Part shown: piece by piece, positions 1 through 8,898 of the stretch | How the letters are laid out: each line of letters begins with the position of its first letter | Position numbering within the stretch: the first letter of the stretch is position 1 | Assembly (NCBI RefSeq): GCF_026342405.1 | Contig: NZ_JAPEMU010000001.1 | Coordinates: 3,286,001 to 3,350,000 of the forward strand | Source of the DNA: Kitasatospora sp. NBC_00240 | GTDB taxonomy: Bacteria > Actinomycetota > Actinomycetes > Streptomycetales > Streptomycetaceae | Direction: 5' to 3' | DNA: 64,000 bases | The notes under the pieces: model-generated | Seen by the model: only the letters and a program-made list of their open reading frames with translations | What the model was told of the DNA's origin: nothing | Databases searched by the model: none | Translations under genes and position numbers: made by a program

Positions 1-25
1 GAGGCCGGGAGGGGCCGCCGGATGC

Positions 26-1540
26 CTAGCGCTTGAGGCGGTAGACCACCGTGTCGGTGAAGACGCCCACCATCTCGTAGTGGGTCTCCAGCAGGTTCTC
101 GATCCGGGGGACGAGGAAGGGCTGGTACGGTGCCGGGCCGGAGTCGTCCACGACGATCTCGGGCAGGCCGTTGGCGAGCAGCTCGGCGTCGAAGGTCTGC
201 CAGGCGTCGGTGACGCTGTACTTCTCGCCGACGTTCTGGCTGCCGTCCTTGCCGCCGCTGAAGTTGGTCAGGAAGCCCGCCGTCAGATAGCGGGTGGCCG
301 GGCGGCGGTCGGCCAGCCAGTAGAGCTCCGGGTGCATGCCCCAGACCAGCACGGTGTCCTTGGGCGTGGTCTGGGCCGCGACGGCGGTGGCGACCTCGGT
401 GGTGCGGTCCAGCCGCTCCCCCGGCCAGGCCACCGCGAGCACCCAGAAGGCGGTGGCGGCGGCCGTGCTGTAGATCATCACGGGCTTCCAGCGGATCGCC
501 GAGGTGGAGACCGCGCCGACGCCGAGCAGCACCAGCGGCGGCATCAGCTGGAGGTAGTAGTGGCCGAAGAAGTGGAAGCCGACGCTCACCGCGACCAGCG
601 AGGAGAGCAGCCAGACCCACAGGTCCGCGGTCGAGCCGCGCTCCTCCCCCGCGGCCGGCAGCGGCCGGTGCCGGTACTTCAGCCAGAGCCGGTGGCCGAG
701 CGGCAGCACCAGGCCGAGGCCCGCACCGAGCAGGATCGCCGAGTTGCCGAGCGCCCGGCCCGCCATCTGCACCCAGGCGCCGCCGAACGAGGCGTAGTCG
801 CCGCTGCCGGTGACCACCCAGAACAGGAAGCCCTTGGGCTTGGTGAGGATCACCGCGACCAGCGCTATCGGCAGCGCGAAGCCGAACCAGATCTTGGACA
901 GGGCGGGCAGCCACCGGACCCCGCGTCTGCGGCTGTCCTGGAAGAGCATCCAGAGCACCGGGAGCATCACCGCGCCGCCGGTCTGCTTGGTGAGCGAGCA
1001 GAGCGCCACCGCGATGCCGGCGGCCAGCCAGCGGCGCCGCTCGGCGTACCGGAAGGCGGCCACCATGGCGGGCAGCATGAAGACCTCGAAGGTCGCCGCC
1101 TGGGTGTCCTCCGGGGACAGCCCGATGGAGAGCAGCAGGTACAGCGCCCCCGCGGCGGCGCCGGCCCGGTTGCCCCAGCGGCCGCGGGCGATCGAGGCCA
1201 GCAGGATCGCCGTGACCAGGTGCGCGACTATCGCGAGGCTGCGCAGCGGCCAGAGCGAGAGCGAGCCGAAGACGGTGAAGCAGGCCTCGTACAGCCAGGG
1301 CAGCAGCGGGGGCTTGCGGTCGACCACGGTGTCGTACAGGACGCCGCCGTCGGCCAGCATCCGGGCCTGGGTGGCCAGGAAGCCCTCGTCGGGGCTCCAG
1401 ACCGGCCGCAGGAACGACGGGATGTGGGTGATGACGGCCAGCAGTGCCAGGACCGGGACCACTCTCGTCCAGTAGCCCGTGCGTACCCGTGCGGGCAGGC
1501 GCTCGGTGAGCGCGGCGAGTCGGTGGATGGTGGTCGGCAC
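26..1540 (-). CDS. GT-C family (PMT/ArnT-like, GT39-type) membrane glycosyltransferase
   Basis: A protein of about 504 residues with roughly ten hydrophobic segments. Near the N-terminus, just after the first membrane segment, is SPDEG, followed by a DRKPPLLPWLY segment; this acidic first-loop motif and the RKPP/W pattern are hallmarks of GT-C polyprenyl-phosphate-sugar transferases such as ArnT and protein mannosyltransferases. Such enzymes move a sugar from a lipid carrier to an extracytoplasmic acceptor; donor and acceptor cannot be told here. The open frame continues upstream into sequence antisense to dxs, which is not coding; GTG at 1540 is the first start preceding the conserved region. 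It has no operon partner on its strand downstream within the window. Confidence 0.8.
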   Translation of the reverse strand: MPTTIHRLAALTERLPARVRTGYWTRVVPVLALLAVITHIPSFLRPVWSPDEGFLATQARMLADGGVLYDTVVDRKPPLLPWLYEACFTVFGSLSLWPLRSLAIVAHLVTAILLASIARGRWGNRAGAAAGALYLLLSIGLSPEDTQAATFEVFMLPAMVAAFRYAERRRWLAAGIAVALCSLTKQTGGAVMLPVLWMLFQDSRRRGVRWLPALSKIWFGFALPIALVAVILTKPKGFLFWVVTGSGDYASFGGAWVQMAGRALGNSAILLGAGLGLVLPLGHRLWLKYRHRPLPAAGEERGSTADLWVWLLSSLVAVSVGFHFFGHYYLQLMPPLVLLGVGAVSTSAIRWKPVMIYSTAAATAFWVLAVAWPGERLDRTTEVATAVAAQTTPKDTVLVWGMHPELYWLADRRPATRYLTAGFLTNFSGGKDGSQNVGEKYSVTDAWQTFDAELLANGLPEIVVDDSGPAPYQPFLVPRIENLLETHYEMVGVFTDTVVYRLKR

Positions 1541-1649
1541 GAAGGACAACCTACCCGGCGGGACCGGCGCGAGGAGCGCCGGTCCCGCCTTCCGTACGAT
1601 TATCGATCCATGATGTCGCGTACGGTCATCAGGGTGTCGCCGCGGGTGG

Positions 1650-3557
1650 TCAGGCCTCGACCCGGTCGACGGCCAGCCGGGACACCAGCGCGGTGACCTG
1701 ACGGGCGATGTCCGGGGCGGTGAGACCGATCTCGGCCAGGATCTCGGCCCGCGAGGCGTGGTCGAGGAACTCCTGCGGGATGCCGAAGTCGCGCAGCGGC
1801 AGGTCCACGTCCGCGTCCCGCAGGGCCTGGGCGATCGCCGAACCCACGCCGCCGGCACGGCCGTTGTCCTCGACCGTGACGACCACCCGGTGCTCGGCCG
1901 CGAGGCCCGGCAGGGCGGCGTCCACGGGCTTGACCCAGCGCGGGTCCACCACCGTGCTGGTGATGCCCTGGGCGTCCAGCAGGCCGGCCAGCTCCAGGCA
2001 GAGCGGGGCCAGCGCGCCGACCGAGACGATGAGCACATCGGCGCGGCGCCCGCCCGCCGGCTCGCCGCTCTCGCGCAGCACGTCCATGCCGCCGACCTTG
2101 CCGACGGCGGGCACGGCGGGGCCGACGCTGCCCTTGGAGTAGCGGACCACGGTCGGGGCGTCGGTGACCTCGACGGCCTCCCGCAGCTGCGCGCGGACCT
2201 GGTCGGCGTCGCGCGGGGCGGCCAGCCGCAGCCCCGGGACGACCTGCAGGATCGACATGTCCCACATGCCGTTGTGCGAGGCGCCGTCGGTGCCGGTGAC
2301 GCCGGCGCGGTCCAGCACGAAGGTGACGCCGAGCTTGTGCAGCGCGACGTCCATCAGGACCTGGTCGAAGGCCCGGTTGAGGAAGGTCGCGTAGACCGCG
2401 ACGACCGGGTGCAGGCCGTTGCTGGCCAGGCCCGCCGCCGATACGGCCGCGTGCTGCTCGGCGATGCCCACGTCGAAGATCCGGTCCGGGTAGGCCTTGG
2501 CGAACGGCGCCAGGCCCACCGGGTGCAGCATCGCGGCGGTGATCGCCACGATGTCCTCACGCTCGCGGCCGAGCGCGACCATCTCCTCGCCGAAGACGGA
2601 CGTCCAGTCCTTGCCCGAGGACTTGATCGGCAGACCGGTCTCCGGGTGGATGACGCCGACCGCGTGGAAGCGGTCCTCCTCGTTCTGCTCGGCCGCGCGG
2701 TAGCCGCGGCCCTTCTCGGTGAGGCAGTGCACGATCACCGGGCCGCCGAAGCCGCGCGCCTTGGTCAGCGCGGACTCCAGGGCGGTGAGGTCGTGGCCGT
2801 CGATCGGGCCGATGTACTTCAGGCCGAGGTCCTCGAACATGCCCTGCGGGGCGATGAAGTCCTTCAGGCCCTTCTTGGCGCCGTGCAGGGTGCCGAACAG
2901 CTGCTGGCCGACCACCGGGGTGCGCTGCAGCGCGTCCTTGCCCCAGGACAGGAAGCGCTCGTAGCCCTGGGTGGTGCGCAGGGTGGCGAGGTGGTTGGCC
3001 ATTCCGCCGATCGTCGGGGAGTAGGAACGCTCGTTGTCGTTGACGACGATGACGACCGGCAGGTCGCGGGCGTCCGCGATGTTGTTGAGCGCCTCCCAGG
3101 CCATGCCGCCGGTGAGCGCGCCGTCACCGATCACGGCGACCACCGGGCGGTCCTTGTGACCGAGGATCTTGTTGGCCTTGGCCAGGCCGTCGGCGTAGCC
3201 GAGGACGGTGGAGGCGTGCGAGTTCTCGATCACGTCGTGCTCGGACTCGGCCCGGGACGGGTAGCCGGACAGGCCGCCCTTCATCTTCAGCCGGGAGAAG
3301 TCCTGGCGGCCGGTGAGCAGCTTGTGCACGTAGCTCTGGTGGCCGGTGTCGAACAGGATGCGGTCGCGCGGCGAGTCGAACACCCGGTGCAGGGCGATCG
3401 TGAGCTCCACCACGCCGAGGTTGGGTCCGAGGTGGCCGCCCGTCTTGGAGACCTCTTCGACCAGGAAGCTGCGGATCTCCTCTGCCAGGGCGGACAGCTG
3501 TCCGGGCGTGAGCCGGTCGAGATCGCGCGGTCCCCGAATGCGGGTCAGCAGGGCCAC
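1650..3557 (-). CDS. dxs: 1-deoxy-D-xylulose-5-phosphate synthase
   Basis: About 635 residues, the usual DXS length. The enzyme is cytosolic, uses thiamine diphosphate and condenses pyruvate with glyceraldehyde 3-phosphate, the first step of the MEP isoprenoid pathway. Visible are [13 protein letters not shown] near residue 75, the ThDP/Mg motif GDGALTGG followed by the EALNN segment, the VVNDNE region, and the transketolase C-terminal domain. Start: an ATG lies at 3575 without a ribosome site, whereas GAGGAGG at 3569-3563 sits five bases before GTG 3557, giving an N-terminus ([15 protein letters not shown]) that matches the family; I chose GTG 3557. It stands alone, separated from xylH by a terminator. 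In S. coelicolor dxs is also next to the xylFGH locus. Confidence 0.96.
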   Translation of the reverse strand: MALLTRIRGPRDLDRLTPGQLSALAEEIRSFLVEEVSKTGGHLGPNLGVVELTIALHRVFDSPRDRILFDTGHQSYVHKLLTGRQDFSRLKMKGGLSGYPSRAESEHDVIENSHASTVLGYADGLAKANKILGHKDRPVVAVIGDGALTGGMAWEALNNIADARDLPVVIVVNDNERSYSPTIGGMANHLATLRTTQGYERFLSWGKDALQRTPVVGQQLFGTLHGAKKGLKDFIAPQGMFEDLGLKYIGPIDGHDLTALESALTKARGFGGPVIVHCLTEKGRGYRAAEQNEEDRFHAVGVIHPETGLPIKSSGKDWTSVFGEEMVALGREREDIVAITAAMLHPVGLAPFAKAYPDRIFDVGIAEQHAAVSAAGLASNGLHPVVAVYATFLNRAFDQVLMDVALHKLGVTFVLDRAGVTGTDGASHNGMWDMSILQVVPGLRLAAPRDADQVRAQLREAVEVTDAPTVVRYSKGSVGPAVPAVGKVGGMDVLRESGEPAGGRRADVLIVSVGALAPLCLELAGLLDAQGITSTVVDPRWVKPVDAALPGLAAEHRVVVTVEDNGRAGGVGSAIAQALRDADVDLPLRDFGIPQEFLDHASRAEILAEIGLTAPDIARQVTALVSRLAVDRVEA

Positions 3558-3769
3558 CCGTTCCTCCTCGTACATTGTTTCGTCCGAACGGACTCGGACC
3601 TGTTCGGATCCGACGGGCTTGGCCGCCCATGCCGGCGCCGCGAACCGACGGTGTCGGTTCGTCCCGGCTGGTCGAGTCTAATGTCCGCCTGCCGGACACC
3701 GAGCGGCGCGCCCGTCGTTGTCGTGTCCGTGCGGCGCCGGACGCGGTCGGCGACCGCACATGACAGGAC

Positions 3770-3806
3770 GAGGCCCGGCACCCGATCGGTTCGGGTGCCG
3801 GGCCTC
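3770..3806 (-). terminator. Intrinsic-type terminator hairpin after xylH
   Basis: Perfect 16-bp inverted repeat (3770-3785 with 3791-3806) and a 5-base loop, lying 23 bp past the xylH stop and before the dxs promoter region. It lacks a clear T-tract, as is common in streptomycetes. Confidence 0.8.
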
Positions 3807-3828
3807 ACACGTGCTACCGGTACGGGCG

Positions 3829-5133
3829 TCAGCCTCGGCCGGAGGACTTCTGCGTCCGGCGGGACACCGAGTCCAGGACGACCGCGGCGAGCAGCACCGC
3901 GCCGGTGATCATGTACTGGATCGCCTGGTCGACGTGGACCAGGTCGAGACCGGTGATGATCGACTGGATCACCAGGATGCCGAGCAGCGCCGACCAGGTC
4001 TTGCCCCGGCCGCCGAAGAGGCTGGTGCCGCCGATGACGGCCGCCGCGATGGAGTTCATCAGGACGTTGCCGCTGCCGAGCGCCTTGTCGGCCGAACCCT
4101 GCTGGGACATGATGAACAGCCCGCCGAGGGCCGCCATGCCGGCCGAGATCATGAAGACCGAGATCCGGACCCAGGCGACGTTGATACCGGCGCGGCGGGC
4201 GGCCTCGATGCCACCGCCGACCGCGAAGATCTGCCGGCCGTAGGAGGTGCGGCGGAGCACGAAGTCGGTGACGATCACGATGCCGAGGAAGATCACCAGC
4301 GGCAGCGGCAGGCCGCGGCTCTGGTTCAGCATGTACGCCGCGGCGATCGCGATCAGGGCCAGCACACCGGTGCGCAGACCGATCTCGCTCATCGGGCGGG
4401 CCGGGAGCCCGGCCGCGCTGCGGCGGCGGCTGTCGAGCACCTGGCCGGCCAGGAACAGGGCTATGCCGGCGACGGCGAAGATCCAGGTGATGGCGATGTC
4501 GCCGTCACCGAGGAAGTAGTGGTCCAGGTCCGCGATGACGCCGTTGTTCACGACGTTGGCGGTGCCCTTGTCACCGAGCACCGACTGCTGCAGGCCGCTC
4601 CAGGCGAGCAGGCCGGCGAGGGTGACGACGAAGGCCGGCACGCCGATCTTGGCGAAGAAGAAGCCGTGCAGCGCGCCGATGGCGACACCGGCGGCCAGCG
4701 CGATCAGGATCGACAGCCACTCGTTGACGCCCTGGCGGGCCGACAGCACACCGGCGATGGCCGCCGAGACGCCGGCCACCGAGCCGAGCGACAGGTCGAT
4801 CTCACCGAGCAGCAGCACGAACACGATGCCGACCGCGATCAGGCCGGGGCCCACGATCCACAGCGTGATGTTGGTGAGGTTGTCCGCGTTCAGGAAGTTG
4901 CCGGTCAGGCTCTGGAAGATCGCGGCGATCAGGATCAGGCCGAGGACGACCGGCACCGAGCCGAGCTCGCCGCTCTTGATCTTGCGCTTGAAGTCCGCGA
5001 CGTAGCCGGCCAGGCCCGCCTCGCGCACCAGCAGGCGCGGGTCCACCGCGGGGGCGGGGGTGGCGGCCGGCACCTGGGAGGGTGCTTCCTTGACGGCGGA
5101 GGCCGCGGTGGCCTCGGTCTTGTTGGTGCTCAC
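3829..5133 (-). CDS. xylH: Sugar (xylose-type) ABC transporter permease
   Basis: About 434 residues, with many hydrophobic helices, of the BPD_transp_2 family (XylH/RbsC). It forms the membrane channel for the sugar delivered by XylF. Diagnostic segments are GEIDLSLGS and GVPAFVVTLAGLL in the first half and GRQIFAVGGG-EAARRAGIN in the C-terminal half. The N-terminal ~50 residues are Ala/Pro/Thr-rich and cytoplasmic. GTG start at 5133 overlaps the xylG stop by four bases (GTGA), implying translational coupling. The gene set and order with the adjacent ROK regulator match rok7B7-xylFGH of S. coelicolor, so xylose is the likely substrate, but ribose-like sugars cannot be excluded from sequence. 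Confidence 0.9.
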   Translation of the reverse strand: MSTNKTEATAASAVKEAPSQVPAATPAPAVDPRLLVREAGLAGYVADFKRKIKSGELGSVPVVLGLILIAAIFQSLTGNFLNADNLTNITLWIVGPGLIAVGIVFVLLLGEIDLSLGSVAGVSAAIAGVLSARQGVNEWLSILIALAAGVAIGALHGFFFAKIGVPAFVVTLAGLLAWSGLQQSVLGDKGTANVVNNGVIADLDHYFLGDGDIAITWIFAVAGIALFLAGQVLDSRRRSAAGLPARPMSEIGLRTGVLALIAIAAAYMLNQSRGLPLPLVIFLGIVIVTDFVLRRTSYGRQIFAVGGGIEAARRAGINVAWVRISVFMISAGMAALGGLFIMSQQGSADKALGSGNVLMNSIAAAVIGGTSLFGGRGKTWSALLGILVIQSIITGLDLVHVDQAIQYMITGAVLLAAVVLDSVSRRTQKSSGRG

Positions 5134-5918
5134 TTCGCTACCTCCGCGATGCGTGCCTGACGCCGGGTCACGGCGTTCTCCGTGGCTCCGGTGATGGCGG
5201 AGATGATTTCTTCGTGGGTGGTGGACGCGACGTCGAACGCACCGTTGTTGCGTCCGAGGCGCAGCACCGCGACGGTGTCCGCGACGGCCTTGACGTCCGC
5301 CATGTTGTGGCTGATCAGGATGACGCCGAGGCCGCGCTCGCTGAGCCGCTCGACCAGGTCGAGCACCTGGGCGGTCTGCTCGACGCCGAGGGCGGCGGTC
5401 GGCTCGTCCAGGATGACGATCTTCGGGTCGCCGACCAGGGCGCGGGCGATCGCGACCACCTGGCGCTGGCCGCCGGAGAGCGCGGCGATCGGGATGCGGA
5501 CGCTGGGGATGCGGATCGACAGCGTGTCGAGCAGTTCCTTGGCGCGCTTCTCCATCGCGACCTCGTCGAGCGTGCCGAAGCGGCGCAGCTCGCGGCCGAG
5601 GAAGAGGTTGCCGACGACGTCGAGGTTGTCGCACAGCGCGAGGTCCTGGTAGACCGTCGCGACACCCAGGCCCTGGGCGTCCTGCGGGCGGTTGATGCGG
5701 ACCTCGCGGCCCTCCCACTCGATCGACCCCTCGTCGATCGGGTGGACGCCGGCGATCGTCTTGACCAGCGTGGACTTGCCTGCGCCGTTGTCGCCGACCA
5801 GGGCGACGACCTCTCCGGCGTGGACCTCCAGGTGAACGTCGGTGAGCGCCTGAACGGCACCGAAGCGCTTGGAGACCCCGCGCAACGCCAGTACGGGTGC
5901 GCTTGTCAACTGAACCAT
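5130..5918 (-). CDS. xylG: Sugar ABC transporter ATP-binding protein, single NBD
   Basis: About 262 residues with Walker A GDNGAGKS, Q-loop YQDLALCDN, signature ALSGGQ, Walker B KIVILDEPTAALG and switch His in ISHNM. It powers the XylF/XylH importer. Canonical XylG/RbsA/MglA ATPases carry two fused nucleotide-binding domains (about 500 residues); this one has a single domain and probably works as a homodimer, as is common for actinobacterial members. Start choice: ATG 5918 directly abuts AAGGAG with no spacer, while an in-frame TTG three codons later (5909) has a normal 9-base spacing, so translation may begin at the TTG. It lies about 160 bp downstream of xylF and overlaps xylH. Confidence 0.9.
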   Translation of the reverse strand: MVQLTSAPVLALRGVSKRFGAVQALTDVHLEVHAGEVVALVGDNGAGKSTLVKTIAGVHPIDEGSIEWEGREVRINRPQDAQGLGVATVYQDLALCDNLDVVGNLFLGRELRRFGTLDEVAMEKRAKELLDTLSIRIPSVRIPIAALSGGQRQVVAIARALVGDPKIVILDEPTAALGVEQTAQVLDLVERLSERGLGVILISHNMADVKAVADTVAVLRLGRNNGAFDVASTTHEEIISAITGATENAVTRRQARIAEVAK

Positions 5919-6076
5919 CTCCTTCTTCCCGCCCGGCCTCTGTTGCACGAGGTGGGACGGCCGACGCGCGCCGACCCGGGCGCGAAGGGAGTAGTGCGAG
6001 AAATAAGGGGGTGCGCGGCGGGACGCACGCGCAGGGCCGCGACGACCCCTGGGGAGGGGCCGTCGCGGCGGTCTGA

Positions 6077-7171
6077 CTACTTCAGGCCCGCGGTCGCGCA
6101 GGCGGCGGCGTAGTCGCCGGTGCAGATGTCGGCGACCTTGTACAGGCCGTCGGCGATGACCGTGCTCTGGACGTTGGCCTTGTTGACGACCTTCGGCTCC
6201 AGCAGCTTGGCCGGGATGCCCTTGTCGGTGTCGCTGTCGATGGTCGACGACGCGATCGACTTGACGTCCTTGCCCTGCAGCAGGTTGACGGCGAGCTCGC
6301 CGGCGCTGTCGGCCAGCGGCTTGTAGGCCTTGTAGATCGTGTAGGCCTGGTCGCCGGAGACGATGCGCTGGATCGCGTCGATGCCCGCGTCCTGGCCACC
6401 GACCGGGACGTTGATGCCCGAGGACTTCAGCTGGGTGATGATCGCCGCGGCCATGCCGTCGTTGGCGGAGTAGACGGCCTGGAAGCCGTCCTTGCCCAGG
6501 CTGGTGATCGCGGTGCCGATCTTCTGGCCCGCGACGGTGGGCTTCCACTCGCCGGAGGCCTCGTAGACGACCTTCTTGACCTTGCCGTCGAGCACCTTGT
6601 GGGCGCCGGACTTGAAGAGCGCGGCGTTCGGGTCGGCCTCGTCACCGTTGATCATGACGATGTTGGCGTCCGCGGCCTTGGCACCGAGGGCCTCGACCAG
6701 GGCCTGGCCCTGGAGCTCGCCGACCTTCTGGTTGTCGAAGGAGACGTAGGCGGCGACCGGGCCGGTGGCCAGGCGGTCGTACGCGACGACCTTGACGCCC
6801 TTGTCGGCGGCTTCCTTGACCCAGGACTGGGTCGACTTGGCGTCGAACGCGTCCAGGATGATGACCTTGACGCCCTCGGCGATCAGGGTGTCGAACTGCT
6901 GCTTCTGCTTCGAGGCAGAACCCTCGGCGTTGCTGTACTTGACCTTGCAGTCGGGGCAGAGGGCCGCGACCTTGGCCTCGATGAACGGCTTGTCGAAGGA
7001 CTCGTAACGCGTGGAAGACGCGTTCTCGGGGAGCAGCAGGCCGATGGACTTGGTGTCGCCGGCCTTGTCGGAGCTCTTCTTGTCGTCGCCGGCCTTGCCG
7101 CAGGCTGCCATGGACAGAGCCATCGAGACGGCGGCGGTGGCGATGACAGCGCGACGCATCATTGCGTTCAT
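6077..7171 (-). CDS. xylF: Sugar (xylose-type) ABC transporter substrate-binding lipoprotein
   Basis: 364 residues. A short basic N-terminus and hydrophobic stretch end in lipobox SMAAC with Cys24 as the lipid anchor. The mature part is a Peripla_BP_4 / type I periplasmic binding fold: GLLLPENASSTRYESFDKPF, the EGVKVIILDAFDA segment, and a C-terminal GGQDAGIDAIQRI region, all typical of XylF/ChvE-like binders. It captures the sugar outside the membrane for XylG/XylH. ATG 7171 has GGGAGG about 12 bases upstream. The 166-bp gap to the ROK gene suggests its own promoter, consistent with a highly expressed binding protein; CGTCAA at 7248-7253 reads TTGACG on the gene strand, but no good -10 follows. 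Confidence 0.93.
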   Translation of the reverse strand: MNAMMRRAVIATAAVSMALSMAACGKAGDDKKSSDKAGDTKSIGLLLPENASSTRYESFDKPFIEAKVAALCPDCKVKYSNAEGSASKQKQQFDTLIAEGVKVIILDAFDAKSTQSWVKEAADKGVKVVAYDRLATGPVAAYVSFDNQKVGELQGQALVEALGAKAADANIVMINGDEADPNAALFKSGAHKVLDGKVKKVVYEASGEWKPTVAGQKIGTAITSLGKDGFQAVYSANDGMAAAIITQLKSSGINVPVGGQDAGIDAIQRIVSGDQAYTIYKAYKPLADSAGELAVNLLQGKDVKSIASSTIDSDTDKGIPAKLLEPKVVNKANVQSTVIADGLYKVADICTGDYAAACATAGLK

Positions 7172-7337
7172 GGTGGGGGTTGCCTCCCTGACATTGCCGC
7201 AACGCTGCGGCGAGGTGGGAGGGAGTCAACCCGCACCCGGCACATGCCGTCAATAAGTAAATCCAACCTCCGGCGGATCCAAACCCTTTCGTTATCTTCC
7301 TGAACGCTTACCCGATACCAAACGGGGTAGCTCCAGG

Positions 7338-8540
7338 TCAGGTTCGAGCGCCCACAGTGTGTCCGGTACGCCCCAGAGCGCCCGATTCGCCCATCTCGCT
7401 CATCACCAGGGCAAGCGCTCCCAGAACCTCCGCACGGCCACCGAGCGTGCCCGGAACCACCGACAACTGGCGGGCCGCGCTGGGGATCGCATAGCGGGCC
7501 ACGGAGTCCCGGATAGGGGAAAGCACCAGCTCACCGGCCTCGGCGAGGTCACCACCGAGGATGATCCGGCGGGGGTTGAGCAGGTTGCAGAGCGTAGCGA
7601 CGCCGCTGCCGATCTGCCGGCCGGCGTCGGCGATCACCCGGCGGCAGCCCAGATCACCCTGCTGGGCGAGCTGCACGACCTTCGACAAGGTGAGGTCGCC
7701 GCCCAGGTTGGCGTTCAAGAGATTGAGCAGGTAGCGAGAACCGACGAAAGTTTCCAGGCAGCCGCGGTTGCCGCAGCGGCAGACCGGCCCGGCCTCGTCC
7801 AGCGTGATGTGCCCGATCTCGCCCGCCGTACCGCCCGGACCTCGGTAGATCTGGCCGTTGATGACCAGCCCCGCGCCCACGCCGCTGGCCACCTTGATGT
7901 ACGCCAGGTCGCTCAGCCCCCGCCCGGCGCCCCAGACCAGCTCGCCCAGCGCGCCCAGGTTGGCGTCGTTGTCCACGTGCACCGGCATGCCCAGCCGGGT
8001 CGCCAGCTCGCGGCCGGGCGCGATGCCCGTCCAGCCCGGCAGGATCGCGGTGGAGCCCAGCGCGCCGGTCTCCACGTCGATCGGGCCGGGCACGCCCAGG
8101 CCCACGCCGATCACCTTGTCCGGATTGAACCCGGCCTGCTGGAGCAGCCGGTCGACCAGCGCCTCGGCCCGGTCGAAGCCCTGCTGCGCCGAGACGTCCA
8201 CGTCGATCGGCTCGCTCTCCTCGGCCAGCACCCGGTGTGCGAGGTTGCCGACGGCGACCCGCAGGTGGGTGTGACCGAAGTCGATGCCGACCACGATGCC
8301 CGCGTCACCGCTGAGCGAGACGCTGCGGGCCCGGCGGCCGCCGGAGGAGGTGTCGGCCACCACGACGGTGCCGCTCTCCTTGAGCTCCCGGACGATGTTC
8401 GACACCGTGGCCGCCGAGAGTCCGGTACTGCGTGCGATCTCCGCCTGTGTGAGCGAGCCGGCCATTCTGACCGCTCGCAGCACTCGTTCGAGATTCGCCC
8501 GGTGCAGTGAGGACTGCGATCCCGGTGTGTCCGTCGACAT
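7338..8540 (-). CDS. rok7B7: ROK-family transcriptional regulator, Rok7B7-like
   Basis: 400 residues. An N-terminal winged helix-turn-helix (LTQAEIARSTGLSAATVSNIVREL, residues about 29-52) is followed by a ROK sugar-kinase-like domain with phosphate loop GIDFGHTHLRVAVG, an EIGH segment, and zinc site CRCGNRGCLE. GGAGGG is six bases before ATG 8540. It is immediately upstream of, and on the same strand as, xylF; the same arrangement in S. coelicolor is rok7B7-xylFGH, where Rok7B7 controls the xylose operon and has wider effects on carbon control and antibiotics. Orthology is inferred from position and family. The kinase part is probably a ligand sensor rather than an active enzyme. Confidence 0.9.
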   Translation of the reverse strand: MSTDTPGSQSSLHRANLERVLRAVRMAGSLTQAEIARSTGLSAATVSNIVRELKESGTVVVADTSSGGRRARSVSLSGDAGIVVGIDFGHTHLRVAVGNLAHRVLAEESEPIDVDVSAQQGFDRAEALVDRLLQQAGFNPDKVIGVGLGVPGPIDVETGALGSTAILPGWTGIAPGRELATRLGMPVHVDNDANLGALGELVWGAGRGLSDLAYIKVASGVGAGLVINGQIYRGPGGTAGEIGHITLDEAGPVCRCGNRGCLETFVGSRYLLNLLNANLGGDLTLSKVVQLAQQGDLGCRRVIADAGRQIGSGVATLCNLLNPRRIILGGDLAEAGELVLSPIRDSVARYAIPSAARQLSVVPGTLGGRAEVLGALALVMSEMGESGALGRTGHTVGART

Positions 8541-8898
8541 GATTCACCCTCCCAAGGGCGCGGGGACCTGACGTCCCCGCCCTTGCCGCGCCGTTGCGGC
8601 GGAGTCCGTTGTGTCAGTGGCCGGGTCACCGGAAGATGTGGATCCCTCAACCAACTGTTCACTTTCAACTTCTGAACTCTAAGCTCAGCCAACCCCTGAA
8701 CGTCGCGTCAAGGCCGAACAAGGATCGTTGCGAAACCTCCGCCGAGCTCCGGTTCACCGGCGGACGGTGCCCCCGACGGCCCGCCCGTGACCGCCGGAAA
8801 ACCCGCCCCCCTACGATGGTCCCCAATCTCACCCGCCCCAGCAGCCTCGGGACCACCAGGCGCGGGGCAGGACGCACACACGATCGACGGGGCATCAG
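8541..8898. other. Divergent intergenic region, rok7B7 / beta-propeller gene
   Basis: 358 bp without a credible gene. It must hold the promoters for the two divergent genes. A lower-GC stretch at about 8640-8700 (with TCAACCAACTG and TTCAACTTCTG repeats) is the likeliest promoter zone for the ROK gene; I see no convincing -35/-10 pair or perfect palindrome. Confidence 0.5.

Noticed and set aside
7248..7290. TTGACG and two ATCCAA(A)CC direct repeats upstream of xylF as promoter and operator
   Set aside because: No matching -10 element, and the repeats are short and imperfect; suggestive only.
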